Source: Hemicentrotus pulcherrimus (lineage: Eukaryota > Echinodermata > Echinoidea > Camarodonta > Strongylocentrotidae). From it: a stretch of 28,696 bases of DNA. The notes beneath the pieces were generated by a model. That model searched no databases and was not told where the DNA came from. It saw only the letters and a program-made list of their open reading frames with translations. The stretch's first letter is position 1. Every line of letters starts with the position of its first letter. This document shows, piece by piece, positions 1-10,400 of the stretch. The stretch spans positions 135,297-163,992 of the forward strand of contig BEXV01000861.1 of assembly GCA_003118195.1 (NCBI GenBank). The letters run 5' to 3'. The position numbers and the translations under genes were made by a program.

Positions 1-1280
1 GGGTCTCTCCATCTCTTTCGGTTCATACATGACTATGCCATTTTGATACGCGTGGGCCTGGCGCCACGCGTGCTTGTAGACTGAGCGTGCGTGCTGAACA
101 TTCCACCGTATTTGCTGTCTACACCTTGCATCAGGCAACGGAACGCACATGCATAGTGTCTTATTATTTCAAATAAATGGCATATGCGGTTACAATACAA
201 ACATAACTGAGCCAACAATTTCATAGAAATCACCAAACGATGACTGCGCACACTCGCACACAAAAACCCCACTCACACCAAACCACCCAACGTACACATA
301 ATCTACATTTGCACAGAGTGGGTGAAATAGGCGAGACAGAGGAAGAAAAGAGAAGCGGAATCGAATGTGTAGTAGTATTTACTTTTCGTGAACTTTCCCG
401 CCTTTTTGCGGCTCTGTCTCTCTGTCGTCTGCAGGAGAGAATAGAAGTAAATCCATAGGACAAACGTTCAGCTGCTGCTAGGAATAACAGTCAATGGGAA
501 ACAAAGAGGTTGGAAAACAAATGTGTGTTTTGAGTGTTTTTCAAAGCTTTGAAACGTACCCTCTTGGTTTCAGGTATACACACAACCATGGCAGCGGGGT
601 TTTGGAAAAGAGAGGAATATCGTTGGTTATACATGGTAAGGTTTTTCTTTCCTCCCTTATGATACGGGCAACATACCCAAGAGCCCTATTGGGTAAATAA
701 AAGACACTTTTCATACTCTAACCATGGTATCACAGAGAACACTCTCTAACAGTTCTCTTCGATGTGTTTTTTATCGACCACACCTAACAACATTCTACAT
801 TTCCAAATTCCTCCTAAAACTCAGGGTTGGATGAAATTATCATTATGGCCTTATGAATTTTTATTTCACAAATTTTGGAAAGAAACGGCAGAATCCATTC
901 GGAAATTTTGATTCTGTAGATTAACTATGTTAGCCAGTCAAAAATGTGAACGTGAAAAAAAGGCAAAAGGATTTCCGTTTACTGGGAAAATACAAATAAT
1001 AATGAATATCGAAACTATGAGATCGTGATGGTTATTTGTTTGTTCCGAGAAATTAGTATAAAAAACACATGTTTTCAAACGTTAAGATAATAATTACTTC
1101 TAAAGCTGTCCGTTATAGTATTTTTTTAAAATTGTACTTCTATACCAAGTTGCAAAACTTTAATGTGAATTTCATTATTTTACTGTTCTAATATAATTTT
1201 CTATCCAAAAGGTGCGTGTTGGCAAAAAAATACGATATATACACTGACCCTGAATATGGTCATTGGCATTGACATGTATA
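1..1280. other. Upstream intergenic DNA, no gene seen
   Basis: I see no supportable gene here. Short open frames at 33-272, 230-463 and 494-700 have no recognisable domain, no codon bias and no splice context linking them to other exons. The stretch at 240-460 is less AT-rich than its surroundings and carries GA/CT-rich runs, but nothing definite. From about 780 onward the DNA is strongly AT-rich. Confidence 0.5.
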
Positions 1281-1653
1281 TTAAAGGTAAAGACCAGTAT
1301 TGGAAACGCCCCAATTTCAAAAAATGAAATGGAAGCTCTCATTACCAACCATGTGAAAGAATATGTTTTGACTAATACATGATGATAAAAAATTTGCCGG
1401 GAAACCGCCTACTAATTCATATATTTGGTAAATTTGTTTCTCTCATGGTCTGTGAGAGATATAGGGTAGTTCCATATACATCTTTCTGTGTATAGTGTTT
1501 GTAACTTTACGAAGGATGGGCCAAATTTCTTATCATTTTGATGATTCCAGAACCTTGCAGATGCTAGATGCTAGATGATCAACCTTTTCTGATCAATTCC
1601 ACAACGTTTCTTTCACAATGCAATCGCATGACCATAACTGGTCTTTACCTTAA
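1281..1653. mobile_element. Miniature TIR element (MITE-like), TTAA-flanked
   Basis: A 15-nt perfect terminal inverted repeat is seen: AAGGTAAAGACCAGT at 1284-1298 and its reverse complement at 1637-1651. The outer ends read TTAA at 1281-1284 and at 1650-1653, one T short of an exact duplication. The 373-bp interior has no coding capacity and contains a small hairpin (TCTCTCA at 1439-1445 pairing with 1453-1459). TIRs, a TTAA target and no ORF are what non-autonomous piggyBac-type or similar MITEs look like. A 15-nt inverted match at this spacing is very unlikely by chance. The family assignment is inference. Confidence 0.6.
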
Positions 1654-2383
1654 AGTAATTATTTAAAAATTTGCTTTACCCAGGGAAGCCTCTTCAGCAT
1701 CAATGCCGTTCTTCCCGGTGGCCATGCACTGGGCTATTATCACCCCAGCTACTGTTATTCACACCAGGGTGAAGAGTGGCAATTGCGGATTATTGTCCTT
1801 CAAAAATCCTCCAGGAGCTCCGAGTTAATAGTCAGTGCTTACTTATCAAGAGTGATCAGTAAATCCGATGTTTTTCTGTAGGTTTAATAAAGGTTGTGCA
1901 TAGACGTTTAAATAGTAATACAGTAATACATTTTGACATGTTCATGAAAGTAGTAAAATTAAATGATATATCAATTCAACTTAGAGTGTAAGGTAGACCT
2001 AATTCCATTGTTTTAAGATAAGTGCGGATAATTTGTATTTCCAAAGAGAATTGTGATAATGACATTCATACAGTTGTACGAAGAAGAAGAAAAAAGGCAC
2101 GAATTCATACTTGCATGCAAACGTCTCAACTCCAAGTCGATTTATTTTAATTATTTTCAATCCAAAACTTCAAGAAACAACCCGATTGATATGAACTACA
2201 TAATTTAATTTTCCAATCGCTTCCTGGTATTTTATTTAATGTATTTTCATGGCCAAAACCCAATCTTCCCCGTAACCCGGTGCAATTTCATATTTTACAT
2301 ACTTTCAAAGTACAGTACCGCGTATACTAATCCTCTCTGCATGTTCTAAGCTCAACAGACTATTTTCGTAACGTAATCAAATT
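1654..2383. other. Intergenic DNA, no gene seen
   Basis: This stretch is AT-rich and has no open frame of useful length. A somewhat GC-richer island at about 1680-1830 shows no recognisable product. I see no RNA gene or repeat structure here. Confidence 0.45.
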
Positions 2384-2642
2384 TAATGCATTAATCTTTG
2401 TTAAGTGCCATGTTGCAAATTATTTCATTAACATGTTAAGAAAATTCTATTTTAATATAATGCGAAGTGCAAACATTAATTGTTGCAAGGTAAGACCAAC
2501 ATGATGGCCCATCCTACCTAACAACACGGAATGTTTGCGTTCGCATTCTGACTATTGCAATACAATAATCAGTAACGGGTGAATCAACTAATTTACAATG
2601 AGGCACTTAACAAAGATTTTTGCATTAAGTTTTAATGCATTA
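2384..2642. mobile_element. Imperfect foldback (long palindrome) element
   Basis: The two halves are diverged reverse complements over nearly the whole 259 bp, with a centre near 2505. The outer arms AATCTTTGTTAAGTGCC (2393-2409) and 2602-2618 match perfectly over 17 nt. An inner pair, about 2459-2477 against 2530-2547, keeps the AATGCG and GCAAACATT words. Both ends carry the self-palindromic word TAATGCATTA (2384-2393 and 2633-2642), which could be a duplicated target site or the outermost terminal repeat. There is no coding capacity. This is the form of a foldback MITE. A transcribed copy would form a long imperfect hairpin RNA. Confidence 0.6.
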
Positions 2643-3870
2643 GGAGAAATGCCTATTGGCATGACGTCAATATGACGAGACAAATGTCAAGTGATAGCAT
2701 GGCAACCGAGGACGCTGACATTGTTCATACTTAAAACAAAATAGATTTTCTATATATTCCATGCATCCACCCATCCACTTATGTGTATCGACACAACGGT
2801 CTGTATTATACCCATATCAATCATACATGAAGGTCATATTGTTTCTGTACCTGGCAATGATGGCAATTGATCGAGAGAACGAAAACGCAATGATGAAAGT
2901 GCGGTGAAAATCGAGATGTCTCCTGAGGATTATGGTTTGTTAAAAGAGGTTTCAGAAAAAAATGTACAGACGTATTCATATTAAGAAAATTCATACGACA
3001 CAGATAAAGCCTAAGTTGTAACTGTAGGAAGAAATGGAAAGTTGATCACGAAAATCGGATTAATATAAAAATATAAAAATGTAAAAATAAAAGCTAATAA
3101 TAATATAGAAAAGAAGGACACTTAAAGTGAAACATGCACGACTAAAATCCTCAGTTTAAATCGTGGTGGAATGTGACCTTGAAGTGAACAAGCAATCATA
3201 GGAGGAGAAGATCCATTCTCTATCTTCACATATCATACTTTCTTCTCTCTCCTCCTTTCAATCAAGTTTATTTAGCGCGAAACCGATGATCTATTCAGGT
3301 TCGTGGTGTTCCAAAAAGGCACTCTGAGAAACGTTTATTTGTTCGGTCGAGAGAAGGCGTAGCAACGCTTAGCAGCACTGTGGGTGCGTTTGACCTGTTT
3401 GATGCCGGCAGACAGGGGGAAGATGGTTGAGCCCGCCATGGGTAAGGGTCAACAAAACGACTTACATCAGGGAATTGGAAGAAGTAGGTCAGGTTAATTT
3501 ATAAGGGGCGAAATGAAATATTGTTGAAACAAAACCAAAAAATCTTCACAAATAGTGAACAGTGCATGCACTGCGCTAATGTGTCGTTGCGATTGGCCAG
3601 GGAAAAAGCGACTGCGGCAAAATATTCAAATCTATTTTCAATATTAAAATCAACATTTACTAATGGGTTTGTGTATGGAATGTGAATATCGAACATGCCA
3701 CTATCATCTCGAGTACTCGAATGACGTTGTGTCCTGGCTGACTGAAATAGTCGTCTACTACAAGCAACGCATGAGTTGGCTGTGTCGTTTTTACGTCACA
3801 ATCTTTCTGGCCTATCAGAACGATCCGGTAGACGGTGACCTTAAACGTCCGAGGCGCTTTTTACTGATAG
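2643..3870. other. Upstream DNA, no gene seen; isolated regulatory-like words
   Basis: No gene is visible. Two exact regulatory words occur: a full CRE octamer TGACGTCA at 2662-2669, and TGACCTTGA at 3174-3182, which on the minus strand is the extended nuclear-receptor half site TCAAGGTCA bound by NR5A/ERR-type receptors. Each can occur by chance in a region this size, so function is not claimed. The open frames at 3499-3696 (minus) and 3663-3968 (plus) have no recognisable content. Confidence 0.4.
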
Positions 3871-3936
3871 TTTTTTTTTTTCTTTCTGCCCCTCTCTCTC
3901 TCTCTCTTTCTCTCCCTCTCTCTCCCTCCCTCTCTT
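3871..3936 (+). repeat. Polypyrimidine T/CT tract
   Basis: A run of ten T is followed by CT-rich sequence with a single G interruption (3888), about 66 nt in all. It lies about 450 bp upstream of the start codon of the oxygenase gene, in the region expected to hold promoter or 5' leader. It is a simple repeat and probably polymorphic in length. Confidence 0.8.
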
Positions 3937-4037
3937 GTCAATTTGGTACTCGGGAGAATACACATTAAACACGCGGGTGCGTTTGTGTGCAGTGTGTTTT
4001 AGCACGGTGTGTGCGTTGAGACCTGGTGTGTGTTAAG

Positions 4038-4047
4038 TTGTGTGTGC

Positions 4048-4078
<31 letters not shown>

Positions 4079-4084
4079 TGTGTA
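4038..4084 (+). repeat. TG/GT dinucleotide microsatellite
   Basis: An interrupted (TG)n run of about 47 nt, with single changes at a few positions. Alternating purine-pyrimidine tracts can adopt Z-DNA. Its place about 300 bp before the start codon makes it promoter-proximal, but any regulatory role is inference. Confidence 0.85.
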
Positions 4085-4099
4085 TACCCAAGGGGCTTT

Positions 4100-4384
4100 C
4101 GGGCGAGACAGACCATTCATGAGAATGAATCGTATTATCGAGGATTCCCGCTTGGGCATTGCACGCGACGCTGGTTGGAGCAGCTCACTACGAGCTACAA
4201 ATATTCGTCAGGCCAGCTGATCGAGCTCACACACCGTCGCGAACCCCCACACGCGCGGACCACTCGAGCAGTACTAACTGGGCTCCCTTCTCTCTCTAAA
4301 TCCATAATCATATTTTTTACCCGGCAAATTTGAGCTCTGATTGCTCTCTGAAGTTCATATTTATTTTTCACAACGTACTTCAGA
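4100..4384 (+). promoter_or_regulatory. CpG-dense probable promoter / 5' leader of the oxygenase gene
   Basis: From about 4110 to 4265 the sequence has roughly sixteen CpG dinucleotides in about 160 bp, in contrast with the CpG-poor flanks. The dense stretch ends about 120 bp before the start codon. An in-frame TGA at 4349-4351 closes the reading frame upstream, so translation cannot begin further 5' without another exon. No convincing TATA box is visible, and the transcription start cannot be placed from sequence alone. An upstream non-coding exon spliced into this region is also possible. Confidence 0.45.
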
Positions 4385-4469
4385 ATGGCTAATTCGGATC
4401 CCAATTTTGGATGTCTATTCAACTCTGTTCAAAGGGAATATCCCACACCGGTCGCAGCGCAAGTTAAAG
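4385..4469 (+). CDS. Coding exon 1 (residues 1-28 and first base of codon 29)
   Basis: The ATG is in strong context (A at -3, G at +4), and an in-frame TGA sits 36 nt upstream of it. The exon encodes the N-terminal LF-(x)n-P-V-A-A-Q-V-K segment, which aligns with the LFETVEE...TAHVTG start of RPE65. The donor is AAAG|GTAAGT, and the intron is phase 1. The Gly codon it splits is completed by the first two bases of exon 2, giving an uninterrupted VKG-KLPGWLRGS match to the family. The distance to exon 2 (13.85 kb) makes this exon easy to miss, but homology and phase agree. Confidence 0.85.
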
Positions 4470-7400
4470 GTAAGTGATCCTCCCTCTTTTTTAATTTCAC
4501 CCATCTCTATTGGCTAGTTGGCCAGGTTTAGAGAAAGGACCGAGAGATAGAGATAGATTTAAGAGCAGTCAATGGACCCATTGTCCACCGAAGAAGCCCA
4601 GAATCAGTCCATCAATTACTGACGAAGGTAGACTGAGGAGGATTGTCCAAAGATGCTCGGTATAGACGGATAACTCGATGTTGGTAGACAGACGAGATTT
4701 GGTATGCCAGACCAGTGAAACAAACCAGTCTTTATCGCTTTCAATAAACCCGATACAACTATTACAACTCTCCACTCACCCAGCCCTGTCGGGCCTGATA
4801 TCTTTGAAGGGTAAGCGGATGGCCTTGGACATATCAGCCAATCCCAGCCAATAACTAAAAGATGTGAATAAGTCTTCTTATTTTTTCTTTTTTTTTTACA
4901 AATGGAGTAGAAGAAACTATTAACAGAACCATCTACATGTCAGAATTGAAAGTGCACCTGTTCTCTATAGTATATTACAGTATACATTTTACTCCACGTG
5001 TGTGGAATCCATTCTCTTTTTATTTGTAAGCGGTGTTCAAAAGTGAATCATTTGCTCCACAAACTATGAATGTCTTGTCGATATATTTCAGGTCGTTGGT
5101 AGCCTCGATATTTCACATTAATGCCTATAAAGATTCCCCCACGATAAAATGTGTAGTTCGGAACGCGTGTAAGACTTGGTTTCAGCTGTTAACCAATATA
5201 ATCACGTGACCGTATACTTGTCCTACTTTTGAATTGAGTTTAGACTGACCTTCAATACCCTATAGGTCCATTCATCGTCATCATCCCACACCGGCCGGCT
5301 CTGAACAAGTGTGAAACTCAAACAAAGTCTGCCGACAACAATGCTTCTTTTTTAAAATATAATTCGAGCTCAAGTTCTACCCCCAAATCGTCCTAGCATA
5401 TTCCACTACAGGTTTGAATTTAACAGTTCCAGACAGCTCCCGAAGTGTCTGCACCCGTGGATCTATTACCCGGTGTATTTCCACATTATATAATAGAGAC
5501 AGCCAGAGGAGATTCCACGTGGGAACTTGTTTGACTTCCAAATCCCTACCAATGTCTTTTGTTCCAATTATATTTTTATTCACCGCGAGACGTACTGACA
5601 ATGGGTGCCTTTGCAGTAATCAGCTTGGCAACCGGCCAGCCAGCGTATTTCAGATAATGATTAAATCGAATTACTCATTCTCTCGTCTGACTTCAACCTA
5701 CCACACGCAAATAAAAAAAAATCATACTGTGTCTACTCCACACCATATCTAGCAACAAGTAGAGCCAAAAATACGAATTATAGCTTGCGTGAATTATTTG
5801 ATACATAATTTAAACCACTTTATGCGCCATATCAACGAGGCGCTTGTCGAAATTTCTTGATTTACTTGAAAAGTTCACTCTTCTTTTCAACCTTGACAGC
5901 GTACACAGAATACATCGGGTCATGTTTTAATCGCTGAATTATAAGTATCAGCTGTCAAAAACCATGAAATCGAGCCCGATTCCGCCTTTGGCAACGACAC
6001 ATTCATGCACTTGATAGCTCCTTGCCGAGAGTAGGTAATAAACTTTGGTTATTGTATTAGTGCGTTGTCGGGAGTACGTAATCAACTTTTTTTTGTAAAG
6101 TATCTGCACACAAGAAGGACTTAGTTTGATATATTTCCACATATTTCTGCGACGTTAAGCGTAAATTTACCCTCTTTTTATGGGAGGGGTCCATGCGTAG
6201 GCCTCCCGTAAGCGTGAGTCGACCATCACCTCATGGGCGATATTCGTATCACGAATAGAATAACTTGTTAACTAGATCAAAGATGATGGACTTTGACAGG
6301 TCTTTACCGCTTTCGGCTGCTCACCGCTCCCTGGGATGGGCCTTCCAGAGCAGAGTAAGAACTCTGGAGAGAGAACGCAGGATAGGAAAAAATAAAGGAT
6401 CAAGGAAAAAAAGGGCAGGGGAAAATCATATCATGGGGATGAGAACAAAAATGATGACGTCATCGTTAAACAGACATTCCCAACTGACATACCTTGTCGA
6501 TCTTGACAGTTCAGGGTGCTTTTCTACCGCACCCGAAAAGTATGAAAGTAATCGAACACTGCTGCTTTATACATGTCTTAGGAATATTGAACAGAAAAAC
6601 TCCGTACACAGATCATGGACTCATTAGTACTCCACCGTCGAGGTACAAATCTTAAAGTTAACCTGAAATACACTCTTTAATGAATGTAACTATTTAATAG
6701 GCAATGAAAACTGGAGAAGTGGTGAGATGGAGATTCAAGATTTTCTCACGAAACCCATAAAAATCAACAGCATCGGCTTGTTGCCATAGATACTGGTCTG
6801 CCTCATCACGAATTGTGATAAAGGACCAGTTATGATAAATGACTCATATTGATAATTTTCCTTATGGAGGTGTTTTTCATGAAATCAAGAAAACCGTTCT
6901 ACAATGCAATAAAACACTCTGTCTACCCTTCTTTCGGAACCAGACTGAGGCCAGCTCGGTCTGGGCTACCCTGGGGATCCAGGGTACTGCTGAATGACTT
7001 ATTCATTGGATAATCAGCTGACACTGTTTCTATACTTCCCTCACTCGGGTCTTTCGGTCTTATCATCCCTTATCGCTCACCATTATCTGTAATGATTTTC
7101 GAATACAATTCATTGTGCTAATTTGATAATACTCTTTTAACTAGATTTAAACGCTTATTCATCCATTGTGTTTAATTCCAATTCTTCGACAAGAATGACA
7201 ATGCCGATGTGAACTTCGGACTGTTCGTAAAGACATAGGCCTATATGTATACGGATTTGCTGATATTATCGTCACAGACTTTAGTCAGAACTATGATGGG
7301 TCCCACTGCCTTCTATTCGTTTCCTTGGATCCAATTACTGTCTTATGTCGGTCTGTCGTGGAATATAGATCTAAAACAGAATCCGCCAATGTGTGTTTGC

Positions 7401-10400
7401 TTTAGTGCATTGAACACAAATTATCGTGGTAAAGTCGTTGAGCGATTTGATTCATGGTGATATAGCCAAGTATAGGTAGCCAACCAATTACAATGCGGTC
7501 CCTGGTAAACTCATGGCTGAAAGACAGAGAGTCACGGAGTCTCAGGCATGGGGCATGGGCCATATACCGTCTGCTTCTGCTAAAGCCATAGCCTCCTGTT
7601 CGCCCCACCCCAATCTGACACCAGTACCAGGCCACCCTTACAGCACATCGGGAATCTAAATCATCGCTCTCAGACCCCATTTGGCAAAGTCTTGTCTGGC
7701 ACGGTTACCAAAAATCGTTTGCTTCATATTCCATCTCACACACCAAAATTGTGGTAGTCCTGTGTGGCAGGGTTAATCTAGTCTTGGGAGACTGTACATG
7801 ACACCTACTGAAGCTAAGCTTTATGACGTAATGTAGGCCCTAATCTGAAATCAGTCCTATGTCTGGAACCAATAATCATGATATGCAGGGTCTCGATAAT
7901 GTACGTACCCTTTATGATTTCATGTTTAACCCTCTCTCTCTCCCTCTCACACTCTCTCTCTTTTTTCTCTGTCTCTCTCAAGACCACCTCTTTTTGCTCT
8001 GTCACTTCACTCCCTTTTCCACTGGCATACCAAAGGGAAAAAAACGAGAGAGCGCAAAAAAGACAATCGTAAGTTGTTGAAATTCAACCTTTGTGGTCTG
8101 ACCCGTAGGCGCGACTTTCTTCTCTTATCAAATCTCAGGAGAACGCGGCAATATAAATCGAGACGGCACCGTTAAATTCGCCCCAAATTCCACAGTTCTG
8201 TCTGTTCCACCAACCCCAAGTTTATCCACTTCAACTTGGGCTTGCATGCAACATCCATTATTTTCCTATCACAAGACCCCGCCATAATAGAAGAAAGGGT
8301 CATGCAAAGTCGAGACAAAAACCGTTAAATTCTGCCCCAAATACCTCATTTTTTATATTACCTGAGTGTCTGGGGCGGTATCATCAGTCAGAAAGCAGTT
8401 TGCCCTTTCAGGCAGGCAGTCTTTGCCATCTTGAAGTTCAATTTCGAAAGTTGGAACGGGAGAAGAAAAAACGCGCTTCGTTTCTACTTGTCCAGGCAGC
8501 ACTTCATTGTAAGACATAGAATGATACGCTCTGTCTGCGACCAGCAAGAAGAGAGATGTATTAGGCCGAAGAATTGGTATGGCCAAAGAAATGGAGGTCG
8601 CGAAATTCCCTGATTGTATGACAAGATGAAGACGAGATGCTCTGACATGCTATGTTGACTTTTCTTTCCTCAAAAAAAAAAGGAAAAGAAAAAAGAAGAA
8701 AGAAGTTGGTTGTCGAATGTTTGGCGCGTTTGCGGTTTTCGTTCGACCAGATCCCTGTACACGCGTCCCTGACAACACAAATAAAATGTGGCATGCATAG
8801 CCCAATTTTTCATTTTTTTTCCCTCCCCTTTCTGTCTTCTCTTTACTTCTGTGTCTTCCACATCTCAAAGCCTACCCTGTAAGCTGGCAATACAACCCTG
8901 GCGTATTCCTTACATTTGTCTTCACGACAGGGGGTTACTCGTCTGTCATACCAAGGGAAGAAAAGATTTAAAGGTACAAGACAGCCTTTTAAGAATGAAC
9001 GAATTAAAATGGTTGAATTGTGCACTGATCTATCCCAAACTGCTCGATTAACACATGTAAAGCTTTAGCCAAATCATGGGCAAAGTTAAGTGCATCACCG
9101 TTTCATTATTTTAATTGTATGAATATGTAAAATAAATTGACAGTATTCTTTAGGTGTTGAAAGTATTTTTGGCTGTATTCTGTTCAATAATTTTCCATCC
9201 AGATTTGGCGGCTTGGTGGGTTTGATGTAGACAGCACCCTCTGTAACCAACGATGAAAGTCGGACGAAGATCATGCTATCGTACCAATTCATTTTATTAT
9301 CTCGACAGGTTTTCAGAGCTAATTTGTTAAGCTAATTGCCAAACTAATAGATCTGGTTTATGTTACTGAGTATGTCATGTTGTGATAAGGAACCCAATTA
9401 AGACAGAGGATTATTGACTTTATTAAACATTTTAAAACATCGTTGGTGTTGATTAACTATAATCGATTACTTGAGTCTTGATTATGATGAATAGGTGATA
9501 ATGCTATTCATACTATGTAATACTAATACAATACCAATACCAATACCACTACTAAAAATAATACTTTTAATTCTAATAGCAATATCAATACTACTACTAC
9601 TACAAATAATACATATACTGCCATTACTTCATGTCAGAGACATGGGGATTTTTTTAGTGGAGGGAGTAATTCGAAGTCTCCCAAATTTGGGAGAGAATAC
9701 CCTGGGAAGGTGGATGCATTTTTCAGCTACTAGGGAAATACCCATAATTTGGCATTCGTTTATATACCAAAGCCCCCAATTTCCTTTAATTTAGTTCGGG
9801 ATGAGACCGGTATATCGAACGAGATGTACTCCACTGAATTCAAAAAATTTATAATGGACTAGTTTTAATCGCGGTTCTTCATGTCCAATGTACTGGCAAT
9901 TTCCTTTGTCCCCTTCAAATAATTTCCACTCATTATTTTGTGGATGCTTGGGCAAACTTAAAGGAAGGGAATGCTAGCAAAGCTCTTTGTCCTCGTCTGT
10001 CGAATCTTACTTTCGTTTTCTCGTCACCCTGCGCTCTGGCATAATCACAGGCTGTCTCCCCTCAATCACTTTATATATCATGAGTCAAGAGTGACTCAGT
10101 AATACACTGCACCAATTTGATGTTTCTCTTCCACTTTATCTTTTATCAATATCATGAGCACTCTTTTTAACATATGACTCGATATCTTTGCGGTATATGC
10201 CTGCGTGGTGGAATAGAGGCCCTCTTTCTACTGTTTTCTTGAAAGGGTGTACTCCAAAACCTCCAATGTTTACGCGAGCATAACATTGGTTTTCGTGTGT
10301 TCCATCTCATATTACTTTATACTGTGGTTGGAGAAACGAAAGGTGTACCTCTCGCCTACTAATCGGATCAGTGGAGAGGATGATTGATATACATTGAAGA

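Noticed and set aside
4569..4775. 68-codon minus-strand frame just after exon 1, considered as a retroelement fragment
   Set aside because: No reverse transcriptase, integrase or other motif is seen, and there are no flanking repeats.
5414..5752. 112-codon plus-strand open frame
   Set aside because: No family resemblance, and an opposing open frame overlaps it. It is consistent with chance.
6455..6462. CRE octamer TGACGTCA in intron 1 (and another at 2662)
   Set aside because: Two copies of an 8-mer in 28.7 kb are not significantly above expectation, so no regulatory claim is made.
6265..6627. 120-codon plus-strand open frame in intron 1
   Set aside because: The peptide is Arg/Lys/Ser-rich with no recognisable domain. 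Length alone is within chance for 28.7 kb over six frames.
8561..8882. Cluster of overlapping frames on both strands near 8650-8880
   Set aside because: All owe their length to the A-rich and T-rich tracts and encode low-complexity Lys or Phe runs.
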